DNA of 64,000 bases from Zunongwangia profunda SM-A87 (GTDB taxonomy: Bacteria > Bacteroidota > Bacteroidia > Flavobacteriales > Flavobacteriaceae), in assembly GCF_000023465.1 (NCBI RefSeq), contig NC_014041.1, positions 951,001 through 1,015,000 on the forward strand. The letters are read 5' to 3'. The position numbers and the translations under genes are program-made. Shown here piece after piece: positions 48,721-58,505 of this stretch. The notes under the pieces were generated by a model. That model saw only the letters and a list, made by a program, of their open reading frames with translations, searched no databases and was not told the DNA's origin. Positions within the stretch are counted from its first letter, which is position 1. Each line of letters begins with the position of its first letter.

Positions 48721-50877
48721 ATGAATATCAAATTCTTATTTAATTCAAGGTTTTTTGTCTTATTGTTATGTTCTGTCATACTTTTTTCATGTGCAGGCGG
48801 AGAGCAAGAAAAAGAATATACTGCGTATTTATTTACCTATTTTACTGGGAATGGCGATGGAGAAGAGGCGATTCGTTATGCCGTAAGTGATGATGGCTAT
48901 AACTTCTACGCATTAAATAATAACAAACCTGTTATAGCTTCAGATTCAATAAGCCGGAGTGGTGGTGTTCGTGATCCTCATATTTTAAGAAAAGAAGATG
49001 GTAGTGGTTTTTATATGGTCGTAACAGATCTTTTATCCCAAAAAGGTTGGACAAACACAGCGATGACGTTATTGAAATCTGATGATTTGATAAGCTGGTC
49101 CAGTTCTATAATTGATATTCCACAAACCTATCCAGAATTTTCAGAGGTAATGCGTGTTTGGGCGCCACAAACCATTTACGATCCCGCAACTAAAAAATAC
49201 ATGGTTTATTTCTCGATGCTAGAGCCGGGAAGTTATGATAAAATATATTACGCTTATGTAAACAAAGATTTTACAGGACTGGAAAGTGCGCCGAAACAGT
49301 TGTTTTTTAACCCTAATGAAAAGGCTTCTATAGATGGCGATATTATTAAAAAAGACAACAAGTTTTATTTGTTCTATAAAACCGAAGGAGATAAAGATAA
49401 AGGGATAAAGGTTGCTATTTCAGATTCCTTAACTTCAGGGTATAAGGCTGAACCGGGGAATGTAGATCAAACCGATAAAGCTGTAGAAGGATCTGGTGTG
49501 TTTAAGCTAAACAACAGTGAAGATTATATTCTAATGTATGATATGTACACCAGTGGTACTTATCAATTTACAAAAAGTAAAGACCTTAAAAATTTCAAAG
49601 TGATTGATGAAGATATTTCTATGAATTTTCATCCAAGACATGGTACCGTTATGCCCATTACAACTGAAGAATTACAGCATTTATTAAAAGCTTTTCCTTC
49701 GAATGACCTGGTGGGGATAACAGGTACTTCAAATCCTGCTGTAAAAACCAATAATATTGTTATTAAAAGCGATGAAAATACGATTTATCTTCCTGTAAAA
49801 TATGGGACAGATTTAAGCAGTTTTAATCCTGATTTTAAAGTACTTCCCGGCGTTGCAGTTTCTCCTGAAGGAGCACAGGATTTTTCTAACGGCGCCGTTG
49901 TTTATGAAGTTTCCAATGGCGATAAGACTACAAGTTTTAAGGTAACGGTAGCTGTAGCCAATAACCCTGTTGTTGAAGGCTATTATGCTGATCCTGAAAT
50001 TATTTATTCTGAAAAAGATAAAAAATACTATTTATATCCAACCAGCGATGGCTTTGACGGTTGGTCTGGAACTTATTTTAAAACCTTTTCTTCTGAAGAT
50101 TTAGTAAACTGGACAGATGAAGGAGTAATTTTGGATTTAGAGAAAGATGTTGAATGGACCAGTAGAAATGCGTGGGCACCAACAATGATCGAGAAGAAAA
50201 TCGATGGGGAGTATAAGTACTTTTATTATTTTACAGCGGGACAGCAAGTAGGGGTAGCAGTCTCAGATAGCCCTAAAGGACCATTTAAAGATTCAGGAGC
50301 GCCATTAATTTCCGAGAAGCCAAGAGGAATAAATGGAGGACAAAATATAGATCCGGATATTTTTGAAGATCCGCAAACAGGTAAAAATTACCTGTATTGG
50401 GGAAATGGGTTTTTAGCCGTCGTAGAGCTTAATGATGATATGACAACAATTAAAAGTAAAGAGCCTATAGTTTTAACGCCAGATAATACGTTTAGAGAGG
50501 GTGCTGAAATCTTTTTTAGAAACGGTAAATATTATTTTATGTGGGCTGAAGATGATACAAGAAGTCCAAATTATAAAGTACGTTACGCAACTGCCGATAG
50601 TCCGCTTGGGCCGCTCAGTATTCCTGAAAATAATATTGTGATTCAAAAAGATGTAGAAAAAGAAATTTTAGCTACAGGTCATAATTCGGTTATTCAGGTA
50701 CCAGGAAAAGATGAGTGGTATTTGGTATATCATCGATTTACACGCCCTAAAGGAGAAGCTATGGGAGGAGCCGCCGGATTTCATCGAGAAGTTTCTATCG
50801 ATAGCTTAACTTTTAATGAAGATGGTTCTATAATTGAAGTTAAACCAACTTTAGAAGGAATAGCACCTTTACAATAA
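48721..50877 (+). CDS. Double GH43 lipoprotein
   Basis: 718 residues, lipobox LFSC. Two GH43 propellers lie in tandem. The first (about 30-330) has base D in GGVRDPHIL, modulator D in SIDGDII and acid E in AVEGSGVF. A linker of about 85 residues resembling a small Ig-like domain follows. The second (about 415-715) has YYADPEII, NIDPDIFEDP and REGAEIFF. Both catalytic sets look complete. The first resembles the proteins encoded at 50878 and 51992. GH43 members are mostly alpha-L-arabinofuranosidases, beta-xylosidases or galactan exo-enzymes, so one protein may remove two kinds of side chain. The next gene begins directly after its stop. Confidence 0.88.
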   Translation: MNIKFLFNSRFFVLLLCSVILFSCAGGEQEKEYTAYLFTYFTGNGDGEEAIRYAVSDDGYNFYALNNNKPVIASDSISRSGGVRDPHILRKEDGSGFYMVVTDLLSQKGWTNTAMTLLKSDDLISWSSSIIDIPQTYPEFSEVMRVWAPQTIYDPATKKYMVYFSMLEPGSYDKIYYAYVNKDFTGLESAPKQLFFNPNEKASIDGDIIKKDNKFYLFYKTEGDKDKGIKVAISDSLTSGYKAEPGNVDQTDKAVEGSGVFKLNNSEDYILMYDMYTSGTYQFTKSKDLKNFKVIDEDISMNFHPRHGTVMPITTEELQHLLKAFPSNDLVGITGTSNPAVKTNNIVIKSDENTIYLPVKYGTDLSSFNPDFKVLPGVAVSPEGAQDFSNGAVVYEVSNGDKTTSFKVTVAVANNPVVEGYYADPEIIYSEKDKKYYLYPTSDGFDGWSGTYFKTFSSEDLVNWTDEGVILDLEKDVEWTSRNAWAPTMIEKKIDGEYKYFYYFTAGQQVGVAVSDSPKGPFKDSGAPLISEKPRGINGGQNIDPDIFEDPQTGKNYLYWGNGFLAVVELNDDMTTIKSKEPIVLTPDNTFREGAEIFFRNGKYYFMWAEDDTRSPNYKVRYATADSPLGPLSIPENNIVIQKDVEKEILATGHNSVIQVPGKDEWYLVYHRFTRPKGEAMGGAAGFHREVSIDSLTFNEDGSIIEVKPTLEGIAPLQ

Positions 50878-51978
50878 ATGATGCGATTTTTTCCAGTTTT
50901 TGTTGCTTTGCCAATGCTCTTTTCCGGAATAGTTTCTTGTAAACAATCAACTTCCGGGGAAAATTCTGTAGAGAGGAACAGGGAAGAAGCGGTAGTAGCT
51001 AAAGAAGAACTTAATGATAGAATGGCTGCTTACCTTATGGTTTATTTTAAAGATGATGATCATAGCCTGCATTTTGCTTTAAGTAAAGACGGTAGAAGTT
51101 TTACGGATATCAATAAAGGAAAAGTGGTAATTGCCGGAGATACTATTGCTGAACAAAAGGGGATAAGAGATCCTCATATTTACCGTGGTCAAGAAGGCAA
51201 TTTTTATCTGGCAATGACCGATCTTCATATTTTTGCAAAACGTGATGGCATTCGAGAAACCGAATGGCAGCGTGATGGTGAGAAATATGGATGGGGAAAC
51301 AATCGCGGATTTGTACTAATGAAATCCAGTGACTTAATAAATTGGAGTAATGCGAAGGTTCGTTTAGATCAGTTTTTTCCTGATTTAAAGGAAGTTGGTG
51401 CTGCCTGGGCGCCAGAGACTATATACGATCAAAAAGAAGGAAAATTGATGCTGTACTATACCATGCGAATGGGGAATGAGCGTAATCAGATGTACTATTC
51501 ATACATTAACGATGATTTTGATAGTTTGATGAGTCCACCAAAATTGATCTTTGAGTATCCAAAAGAGGTTTCTTATATCGATGCCGATATTAGCCAAATT
51601 GGTGATCAATTTCATATGTTTTATACACCACATGATGGTACGCCGGGAATAAAGCAGGCGATTTCCTCTAAAATTAATAAGGGGTACAACTACCAGGAAA
51701 AATGGATCGATGAAGAGCCAGAGGCTAGTGAAGCTCCAAACCTTTGGAAAATTATTGGTGAAGATAAATGGATCTTGATGTATGATATATACGGAATTCA
51801 ACCACATAATTTTGGTTTTTTGGAGACTACCGATTTTAATGATTTCAAAAACCTGGGACATTTTAATGAAGGTAAAATGAAAGCCACTAATTTTTCTTCT
51901 CCTAAACATGGCGCTGTAATTCATCTTACTCAAAAAGAAGCTGAAAATTTAGCCAGTCATTGGGATTTTGAATTTTAA
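50878..51978 (+). CDS. GH43 lipoprotein, paralogue of the first domain of the preceding protein
   Basis: 366 residues with lipobox GIVSC. The same subgroup pattern as the N-terminal half of the preceding protein appears: AYLMVYFKDDDHSLHFALS, then KGIRDPHIYRG (base D), AAWAPETIYDQKEGKLMLYYT, YIDADISQIGDQFHMFY (modulator D), EEPEASEAPNLWKI (acid E) and SPKHGAVIHLT. An insert near residues 120-140 (ETEWQRDGEKYGWGNN) is not in the paralogues. The ATG touches the preceding stop codon, so translation is coupled. Specificity unknown; arabinofuranosidase is the leading guess. Confidence 0.85.
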   Translation: MMRFFPVFVALPMLFSGIVSCKQSTSGENSVERNREEAVVAKEELNDRMAAYLMVYFKDDDHSLHFALSKDGRSFTDINKGKVVIAGDTIAEQKGIRDPHIYRGQEGNFYLAMTDLHIFAKRDGIRETEWQRDGEKYGWGNNRGFVLMKSSDLINWSNAKVRLDQFFPDLKEVGAAWAPETIYDQKEGKLMLYYTMRMGNERNQMYYSYINDDFDSLMSPPKLIFEYPKEVSYIDADISQIGDQFHMFYTPHDGTPGIKQAISSKINKGYNYQEKWIDEEPEASEAPNLWKIIGEDKWILMYDIYGIQPHNFGFLETTDFNDFKNLGHFNEGKMKATNFSSPKHGAVIHLTQKEAENLASHWDFEF

Positions 51979-51991
51979 AACACACACCTTC

Positions 51992-53008
51992 ATGAAGCTA
52001 AACTTTGGTTTTTTAGTCCTGTTATTCCTTTCGCAATTATCAATTGCTCAGGATAAAATGGATGCTTATCTTTTTGCCTACTTTGAAGGAACAGGAAAGG
52101 GAGAACTGCAGGAACAATTAAGGTTTGCGGTGAGCGCAGATGCCCAAAACTGGAAAGCTTTAAACAGTAACCAACCCATTATAGGCTCAGACACTATTTC
52201 TAATTCTGGAGGGATTCGGGATCCTCATATTCTAAGAAATGATGGTCAGTTTTTTATAGTAGCAACAGATATGTTTACCATAAAACATGGCTGGGGAAGT
52301 AATCCTGGAATCGTTTTAATGCACTCCAAAAACTTAACAGACTGGGAAGCTAATGCCATAGATTTTCAAAAAGAATATCCTGATACCTTTAAAAATGTAC
52401 AATGGGTGTGGGCACCGCAAACATTTTATGATAAGGATAACGATAAATATCTGGTGTATTTTACCATAAGGTTTTCAGGACAGGATAATCTAGATTTCTA
52501 TAGTGCATATGCAAATAAAGATTTTACCGGTTTTGAAAGTGAGCCTAGATTAATGTTCCGGGCAAAATATGGTGCAATTGACGGCGATATTATTTATAAA
52601 GATGGTATTTATCATCTTTTTTATAAAGGAAATACTAAAAACGAAAAGGGAGAAGAAATAAAAAATGGTATACAACAGGCGGTTAGTACCTCTTTAGAAG
52701 GACCTTGGAGGGAAGACTTTAAATATCTGGATTCCTATGCCAATTCAGATATAGTTGTAGAGGGTTCTTCGGTTTTTAAACTAAATGATAGTGAGCAGTA
52801 TATCCTGATGTATGATCTATATTCCAGTGGCCGTTACGAGTTTCAGAGAAGCAAGGATCTTTTTAATTTTTCAGAAAAAACAGAAAACTTTACAAAAGAT
52901 TTTTTTCCACGTCACGGTAGTGTGATCGGGATTACCAAAGAAGAAGTACAAAAACTCCAAAAAAAATGGGGTGGTGTACCCAAAGAACTTTTAAATGAAG
53001 GAGAATGA
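51992..53008 (+). CDS. GH43 enzyme, exported, second paralogue
   Basis: 338 residues, signal peptide MKLNFGFLVLLFLSQLSIAQ. It is close to the first domain of the protein at 48721 in every block: DAYLFAYFEGTGKGELQEQL, GGIRDPHILR (base D), WVWAPQTFYDKDNDKYLVYF, AIDGDIIYKDGIYHLFYKG (modulator D), VVEGSSVFKLNDSEQYILMYD (acid E), FFPRHGSVIGIT. The frame opens 24 bases earlier inside the preceding gene, but ATG 51992 gives the clean signal peptide. The stop overlaps the next start (ATGA). Cleaved but not lipidated, so probably periplasmic, unlike the two lipoproteins before it. Confidence 0.86.
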   Translation: MKLNFGFLVLLFLSQLSIAQDKMDAYLFAYFEGTGKGELQEQLRFAVSADAQNWKALNSNQPIIGSDTISNSGGIRDPHILRNDGQFFIVATDMFTIKHGWGSNPGIVLMHSKNLTDWEANAIDFQKEYPDTFKNVQWVWAPQTFYDKDNDKYLVYFTIRFSGQDNLDFYSAYANKDFTGFESEPRLMFRAKYGAIDGDIIYKDGIYHLFYKGNTKNEKGEEIKNGIQQAVSTSLEGPWREDFKYLDSYANSDIVVEGSSVFKLNDSEQYILMYDLYSSGRYEFQRSKDLFNFSEKTENFTKDFFPRHGSVIGITKEEVQKLQKKWGGVPKELLNEGE

Positions 53009-53982
53009 AAATAGTAAACACTTTTTTTATCGTATTTGTATGTATACTCTATGGAGGTAACTTACATGCACAACAAAAATCAGATTCTGCATTTATTTTT
53101 GAACCTACACAAAATCCGCTTTTTACCCACAAATATACAGCAGATCCGGCTGCTTTGGTAGAAGGTGATATGTTATGGTTGTTTAGCGGGCATGATTACG
53201 AAGGAGGGCAACAAGGTTATAAAATGAAAGATTGGCTCGTGTTTTCTACTAAGGATATGAAAACCTGGGAAGAACATCCAGTACCATTAAAAATTACCGA
53301 TTTTGAATGGGCAACCAGTGGAGATGCCTATGCCGGTCACGTTGCTAAAAGATATGGAAAGTATTACTGGTATATTAGTACCAATTGGAATGGAATTGGT
53401 GTTGCCGTAGCCGATAAACCAGAAGGCCCATATAAAGATGCGTTGGGAGAGCCATTATTAACTAATGAAGATTGCTTCGCCTCTACACATTCCTGGACGT
53501 GTATAGATCCTGCAATTTTTATCGATGAAGATGATCAGCCTTGGATTTTTTGGGGAAATGGAGTTTGTTATTACGCCAGGCTTAAAGACAATATGATCGA
53601 AATCGAAGGAGATATTAAGAAAATTGATTTTGATGGTTTTGAATTTACCGAGGCGCCCTGGGTGCATAAGGCTAATGGCAAATATTACCTGACGTATGCT
53701 ACTGGGTTTCCAGAAAAAATAGCTTATGCTATGGCAGAAGATATCGAGGGGCCTTATGAATATAAAGGGATTTTAAATGAAATTGCAGGGAATAGCAATA
53801 CCAACCATCAGTCAATCGTAGCATTTAATAATGATTGGTATTTTATTTATCATAATGGAGGCATTCAGACCGATGGTTCCAGTTATAGCAGATCTGTCTG
53901 TATTGAAAAAATGGAATACAATGATGATGGAACTATCAAGCCAATTGTAATGACAACCAAAGGAATTTATAATGAAGAATAA
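53005..53982 (+). CDS. GH43 beta-xylosidase/alpha-L-arabinofuranosidase-type enzyme
   Basis: 325 residues, signal peptide ending NLHAQQ. This is a more conventional GH43: base D in HKYTADPAALVEG, modulator D in CIDPAIFIDEDDQPWIFWG, acid E in FTEAPWVHKANGKYYLTYA, plus YYWYISTNWNGIGVAVADKPEGP and NTNHQSIVAFNNDWYFIYHNG. It is not closely similar to the three preceding GH43 domains and more like the second domain of the 48721 protein. It starts within the stop of the gene before it and is the last gene of the operon, facing the permease 1 base away in convergent orientation. Confidence 0.9.
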   Translation: MKIVNTFFIVFVCILYGGNLHAQQKSDSAFIFEPTQNPLFTHKYTADPAALVEGDMLWLFSGHDYEGGQQGYKMKDWLVFSTKDMKTWEEHPVPLKITDFEWATSGDAYAGHVAKRYGKYYWYISTNWNGIGVAVADKPEGPYKDALGEPLLTNEDCFASTHSWTCIDPAIFIDEDDQPWIFWGNGVCYYARLKDNMIEIEGDIKKIDFDGFEFTEAPWVHKANGKYYLTYATGFPEKIAYAMAEDIEGPYEYKGILNEIAGNSNTNHQSIVAFNNDWYFIYHNGGIQTDGSSYSRSVCIEKMEYNDDGTIKPIVMTTKGIYNEE

Positions 53983-53983
53983 A

Positions 53984-55309
53984 TTATTCTTCTGCTGCAG
54001 ATAATCCCAGGCCTAAGTCTTCCAGAGATTTGCCTTTGGTTTCTGGCATCATAAATTTCACATACAACAATTGCAAAACCATCATAAATGCAAAGCAGGC
54101 AAAAACCCATCCCGGACCAATACTACCAAATAAAACGGGAACCAGTGAAGGGATGATGGCGGCCAGTACCCAATGAGTAGACGATCCAAAAGCCTGTCCA
54201 CTCGCACGTAGGTGATTAGGGAAAATTTCAGAAATAAAAACCCAAATAACCGAGCCCTGTCCAATAGCATGAGCGGCGATAAAAATAAAGATAAAGATAG
54301 GTACACTCATGCCGCCCCAATCTAAAAAGAAAGCGGCAGATACCATGGATAAAGAAATAATGTAGCCTATAGAACCTATAAACATTAAAGTACGTCGCCC
54401 TAAGCGATCGATTAAAAATAAGGCCATGAAGGTGAAAATAATATTGGTTACACCAACACCAATACTGCTAAGCAGAGAAGCACTTTCTTCTAAACCAGCT
54501 TCTTCAAAAATCCTTGGGGCGTAATAGAGAAGAGCGTTAATTCCCGAGAACTGGTTGAAAAAGGCAATAAGAAAAGCTAATATCAAAGGTTTACGATACT
54601 TTTTCATAAAAATGGTTTCATGACTGGATTTTCCATGATCGGCTTGCCGCTTAATTTCAGCAATCTTATCGTCTAAGTTTTTAGAAGTATCAATTTTCGA
54701 TAAAATACTTCGAGCTTTTTCAATTTTACCCTGTGCGATTAACCAACGGGGGCTTTGCGGGATAACCAGTACTAAAAAAGTATAAATTAATGCTGGCAAA
54801 GCTTCCATACCTACCATCCAACGCCAGGGTTCGCTACCGCTATCTCGTAAAAGATAATTCGACGCATAAGCCGCAAGCATTCCTAATACAATATTGAACT
54901 GATAGAAAGCAACCAGGCGACCCCGGTCTTTTTCAGGAGCGATTTCAGAAATATAAGCTGGTGCCGCGATGGTGGAAGCTCCAACTCCCAATCCGCCAAT
55001 AAATCTGAAAATCCCGAAAGTAATAGGGTCATCTACCAAAGCAGATCCTAATGCAGAAATTACATATAATATCCCAATAAAAAATAAACTCTTTTTTCTT
55101 CCCAGGGCATTGGTAGGAATACCTCCAAAAACCGCTCCGGCTACCGTGCCCCACAATGCCATACCAATTACATAGGTGCCATGAAACGCATCAGAGCTAT
55201 GCCAGATTTGTTGCAATTGCTTTTCAGCTCCCGAAATTACTACGGTATCAAAACCAAATAGAAATCCTGCAAATGCGGCACAAAGTGACCAGAGTACTAT
55301 TTTATTCAT
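53984..55309 (-). CDS. Sugar:proton symporter of the major facilitator superfamily
   Basis: Inner-membrane transporter of the sugar porter family, 441 residues and twelve membrane helices. Signatures: GFLFGFDTVVISGAEKQL at the start, ALGRKKSLFFIG, FIGGLGVGASTIAAPAYISEIAPEKDRGRLVAFYQ, VIPQSPRWLIAQG, LLYYAPRIFEEAGL, DRLGRRTL, WVFISEIFPNHLRASGQAFG and the ending PETKGKSLEDL. The frame is open to 55423, but ATG 55309 (MNKIVLWSLCAAFAG) is the family start. It probably brings in the monosaccharides released by the enzymes. Galactose, arabinose or xylose are possible. Confidence 0.93.
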   Translation of the reverse strand: MNKIVLWSLCAAFAGFLFGFDTVVISGAEKQLQQIWHSSDAFHGTYVIGMALWGTVAGAVFGGIPTNALGRKKSLFFIGILYVISALGSALVDDPITFGIFRFIGGLGVGASTIAAPAYISEIAPEKDRGRLVAFYQFNIVLGMLAAYASNYLLRDSGSEPWRWMVGMEALPALIYTFLVLVIPQSPRWLIAQGKIEKARSILSKIDTSKNLDDKIAEIKRQADHGKSSHETIFMKKYRKPLILAFLIAFFNQFSGINALLYYAPRIFEEAGLEESASLLSSIGVGVTNIIFTFMALFLIDRLGRRTLMFIGSIGYIISLSMVSAAFFLDWGGMSVPIFIFIFIAAHAIGQGSVIWVFISEIFPNHLRASGQAFGSSTHWVLAAIIPSLVPVLFGSIGPGWVFACFAFMMVLQLLYVKFMMPETKGKSLEDLGLGLSAAEE

Positions 55310-55582
55310 TCTGTTAAAATAAAAATTAAAATTTTTGAGAATATAGCCATTTTTATCGAAATGATAATTTAATCTTGAAAATATCAGGAATTTGTATTTC
55401 AGAAGTTTATAAAAAATACGCAATTATTTTATTCTGATTTTAGACAGGGTAAAATTGAGATACCTCCGAAAACGATATTGTGAAGATTTTATATCTTCGA
55501 GTTAAACCTTACATAAATGCTTTTTTAAGTCTATGGATTGAACATATTTTCGCTGAGTATTAACAACAAAAAAAATAAAATT

Positions 55583-55942
55583 ATGGCATCTTATTTAAGA
55601 ACGGAGGAGATAAAAACATCATTGCGGGTATTGGTAAATCAGTATATTGAGGAGTGCAGGGATTGTGATAAAATACCGCAGGATTTTATTGATTTGTTAC
55701 GCCATAACTTTTTAGCAAAGTTCGTTTTTTATAATAAGAATGATAAAACTATAGAAATAGGTATTAATAAAGGATCATCACCAGAGGGGTATCCTAATAT
55801 TAAAGTCTTTAGTTTTCCTGTAAATAAAGCTGTGGAATGGCTGGACGAATCATTTAAAAGTGAAACAAACGATTTAGAGTTCTATGGAAAATTACTGAAT
55901 AGAAATGAAATAATTAGTTCATCAGAATTAGTATTGATTTAA
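55583..55942 (+). CDS. Hypothetical protein
   Basis: 119 residues from ATG 55583 (MASYLRTEEIKTSLRVLVN); the frame also extends back to a TTG at 55538. No signal peptide, membrane segment or motif that I recognise. It contains two cysteines (ECRDCDK) and reads like a small soluble mixed alpha/beta protein. A TATCTTCG box at 55492-55499 could be its promoter, and a hairpin follows after 25 bases, so it is probably a genuine monocistronic gene. Confidence 0.65.
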   Translation: MASYLRTEEIKTSLRVLVNQYIEECRDCDKIPQDFIDLLRHNFLAKFVFYNKNDKTIEIGINKGSSPEGYPNIKVFSFPVNKAVEWLDESFKSETNDLEFYGKLLNRNEIISSSELVLI

Positions 55943-55967
55943 AGAATATTTCAAATGTTGTAATACG

Positions 55968-56024
55968 GGAGGTTGTCTCTTAGGTTTGTTGCGAACAAGT
56001 CTAGAAGACAGTCTCCTTATTTTA
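55968..56024. terminator. Long hairpin between convergent genes
   Basis: A stem of about 23 pairs runs from GGAGGTTGTCT at 55968 to AGACAGTCTCC at 56016. Nearly all departures from perfect pairing are G-U pairs, with one true mismatch, and a T-rich stretch follows. It lies between a plus-strand and a minus-strand gene end and can serve both. The arrangement recalls GAGGTTGTCTC hairpins that I have seen in other flavobacteria. Confidence 0.65.
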
Positions 56025-56028
56025 TTGT

Positions 56029-56775
56029 TTACTTATAAGCGCTTGCTTGCTCAACAAGTTTTTTAACCTGTAAATCGCCAAAGCCATAAATACTTTCGCG
56101 TTTACAAAATTCCCTAAAAATAAGGGTGAAATCATCTGTTTGTAGCTCATTCATAATACTTAAGATAGAAGCTACCGGACGTTCTGGATAATTCTCCTGC
56201 GGAATTCGGGCGATATGGGCTTCAACGGCGGGAAGAATGAATGGGAATTCTTCTTGTAGATTTATAGCCATTTGCTTTAGTCTTCCTAGCTCGTTATTTT
56301 GATAGTACTGCCAAAGCTTTGCAAAATCCAGAATATTATGTACCAATTTTCGATGCTTATAAGCTAAGGTTAATTCTGTTTCACTTAATCGGCTAAATCC
56401 ATATTGGCTATGCTCTTTTGGCATTATCAGGAAAATAGTTTTTAAAGATGGATTTTCAATGATTAAAGAAGTAACAAACCATAAATTAGCCTGGCAGAAA
56501 AGGTCATGTTCAAACCAAAGATTGATCTCGCAGTTTTTGGTAATATCCAAAATTTTTTGAAACTCGGATTTTACGTTTTTGAGATAATTTTCTTCAGTTT
56601 CACCATAGTTTTTACAAATAAAATTTGCCCTGTTTGCAAAAAAGCTATCAAAATCATCTCCTTTTGTAGTTCCTTCTATGAAACATTCCCTTGCTATAAT
56701 TAATTTACCTTTAAGGGCTTTAGGAAATTGATATTTTAGGGCATCGCCGTTTAGAATATGATATTGGGGTAGCAT
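56029..56775 (-). CDS. DUF1835 domain protein
   Basis: 248 residues, cytoplasmic. The start MLPQYHILNGDALKYQFPKALKG and the blocks LIIARECFIEGTTKGD, NLWFEHDLFCQANLWFVTSLI and RLSETELTLAYKHRKLV are those of DUF1835, a family without an assigned reaction. The C-terminal half (FPFILPAVEAHIARIP, YGFGDLQVKKLVEQA) looks like the accessory helical part. Stands alone. No function claimed. Confidence 0.8.
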   Translation of the reverse strand: MLPQYHILNGDALKYQFPKALKGKLIIARECFIEGTTKGDDFDSFFANRANFICKNYGETEENYLKNVKSEFQKILDITKNCEINLWFEHDLFCQANLWFVTSLIIENPSLKTIFLIMPKEHSQYGFSRLSETELTLAYKHRKLVHNILDFAKLWQYYQNNELGRLKQMAINLQEEFPFILPAVEAHIARIPQENYPERPVASILSIMNELQTDDFTLIFREFCKRESIYGFGDLQVKKLVEQASAYK

Positions 56776-56884
56776 AGGGAAAAAATGAATACCTAAAGAT
56801 AGTTCATTTTAATGTAAAATAAAATATCCCAAATTCAGCAAAAATCAATAATTAAATTGCCTAATTTGGGATTCCCTGTTATAA

Positions 56885-57856
56885 TTATCCAATGATATCG
56901 GCGACTATAAGTTTGGCGTGAATTCTGGAATTTTCTATAAACCATTTATGGGTTTCCATCCCTCCGCATATTACTCCGGCAAGGTAAATTCCGGGAATAT
57001 TGGTTTCCATGGTATTTTCATCATACATCGGGATTTTTTTATCTTCGTCTTTTAAAGAAATTCCGATATTATCCAGAAACTCGAAGTTAGGGCGATATCC
57101 CGTCAATAATAGCACAAAATCATTTTCTAGAGTCGTCTCGCCATCGGGCGTTTGTACAATTACTTCTTTTTCTTTAATCTCTTTAATAGAAGAATTAAAA
57201 TAGGCTTTAATGCTGCCTTCTTCTATTCTGTTAACAATATCTGGTCGCACCCAATATTTTACACGAGGCCCAATATCCTCGGCCCGTACAATCATTGTCA
57301 CTTCACCGCCCTTTCTATAAATTTCTAAAGCAGCATCTACTGCCGAATTACTAGCGCCAACAACAATGGTTTTTTGAGTAGCGTAATAATGAGGATCGTT
57401 GTAATAATGCGCTACTTTAGGGAGTTCTTCTCCCTGCACACCAATATAATTTGGAATGTCATAAAATCCGGTGGCTATCACCACATTTTTTGCTTTATAA
57501 AAACCTTTTGTAGTGATAACTTCTTTTATAGTAGAATTTGATTTTACTTCCGTAACCTTTTCGAACAAATGAATGTTCACCTGGTTAGACGTTGCGATCC
57601 TGCGATAATATTCTAAAGCTTCAGCTTTTCTTGGTTTAGGGTTGTTGCTTATAAAGGGGATGCCATCTAACTCTAATTTTTCTGATGTTGAAAAGAAAGT
57701 CATATTAGTAGGATAGTGGTAAAGGCTGTTCACCAAACATCCTTTCTCCAGGATCAGATAGGTGAGGCCGTGTTTTTCAGCTTCCAGACCACATGCAATC
57801 CCAATTGGACCGCCGCCTATAATTACAATGTCGTAAGTATCGTTATGAATTTGCAA
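56885..57856 (-). CDS. ypdA: YpdA family bacillithiol disulfide reductase (putative)
   Basis: FAD- and NADPH-dependent reductase of 323 residues, thought to reduce oxidised bacillithiol in cells that make this thiol. The FAD-binding loop DIVIIGGGPIGIACGLEAEKHG lies at residues 9-30, and the NAD(P)H loop VVGASNSAVDAALEIYRKGG near 165-185. The family's YHYPTNMTFFSTSEKLELDGIPF block is present. It has no CxxC redox pair, which distinguishes it from thioredoxin reductase. It overlaps rpe by 14 bases, so the two are translated together. Confidence 0.88.
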   Translation of the reverse strand: MQIHNDTYDIVIIGGGPIGIACGLEAEKHGLTYLILEKGCLVNSLYHYPTNMTFFSTSEKLELDGIPFISNNPKPRKAEALEYYRRIATSNQVNIHLFEKVTEVKSNSTIKEVITTKGFYKAKNVVIATGFYDIPNYIGVQGEELPKVAHYYNDPHYYATQKTIVVGASNSAVDAALEIYRKGGEVTMIVRAEDIGPRVKYWVRPDIVNRIEEGSIKAYFNSSIKEIKEKEVIVQTPDGETTLENDFVLLLTGYRPNFEFLDNIGISLKDEDKKIPMYDENTMETNIPGIYLAGVICGGMETHKWFIENSRIHAKLIVADIIG

Positions 57857-58505
57857 GATGCTTTAACTCTTTAATAGTTTCTAATTGATTTTCGGCTTTA
57901 AACACATAACTGCCGGCCACCAGAATATCTGCGCCGGCGTTTATTAGCTCTAAAGCATTTTTATTGGTTACCCCACCATCGATCTCGATTAAGGTTTCTG
58001 CATTCTGATTTAAAATCATTTCTTTTAAACGTTGTACTTTATGGTAGGTATGCTCAATAAAGCTTTGACCACCAAACCCTGGGTTAACACTCATTACAAG
58101 TACTATGTCGATATCCTTGATCACATCTTTCAATAAATCTACATTAGTGTGAGGATTTATCGCTACACCGGCTTTCATACCTTCTGCTTTTATGGCTTGT
58201 AATGTTCTATGTAAGTGGGGGCAGGCTTCATAATGTACGGTAAGATGGTTGGCGCCAAGATCAGCGAATTCTTTTATATATCGATCTGGATCTACAATCA
58301 TAAGATGCACATCCAGTGGCTTTTTGGCATGTTTGTTAATTGCCTGTAGCACCGGCATTCCAAAGGAAATATTGGGTACAAAAACACCATCCATAATATC
58401 AACGTGAAACCACTGGGCCTGGCTTTTATTAACGGTTTCTATGTCGCGTTGCAGATTTGCAAAATCAGCGGCGAGTAGGGAAGGGGCAATTATCTTTTCT
58501 TTCAT
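57843..58505 (-). CDS. rpe: Ribulose-phosphate 3-epimerase
   Basis: Interconverts ribulose 5-phosphate and xylulose 5-phosphate in the pentose phosphate pathway. Marks: IAPSLLAADFANLQRDI, WFHVDIMDGVFVPNISFG (metal-binding His and catalytic Asp), LDVHLMIVDP, LVMSVNPGFGGQSFIE, IEIDGGVTNKNA and GADILVAGSYVF. 220 residues is normal. The frame is open to 58580, but MKEKIIAPSLLAADF at 58505 is the family start. Its end overlaps the start of ypdA. Confidence 0.95.
   Translation of the reverse strand: MKEKIIAPSLLAADFANLQRDIETVNKSQAQWFHVDIMDGVFVPNISFGMPVLQAINKHAKKPLDVHLMIVDPDRYIKEFADLGANHLTVHYEACPHLHRTLQAIKAEGMKAGVAINPHTNVDLLKDVIKDIDIVLVMSVNPGFGGQSFIEHTYHKVQRLKEMILNQNAETLIEIDGGVTNKNALELINAGADILVAGSYVFKAENQLETIKELKHLANS

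Noticed and set aside
51499..51933. 144-codon open frame on the minus strand inside a GH43 gene
   Set aside because: Shadow of a gene with a complete GH43 catalytic set.
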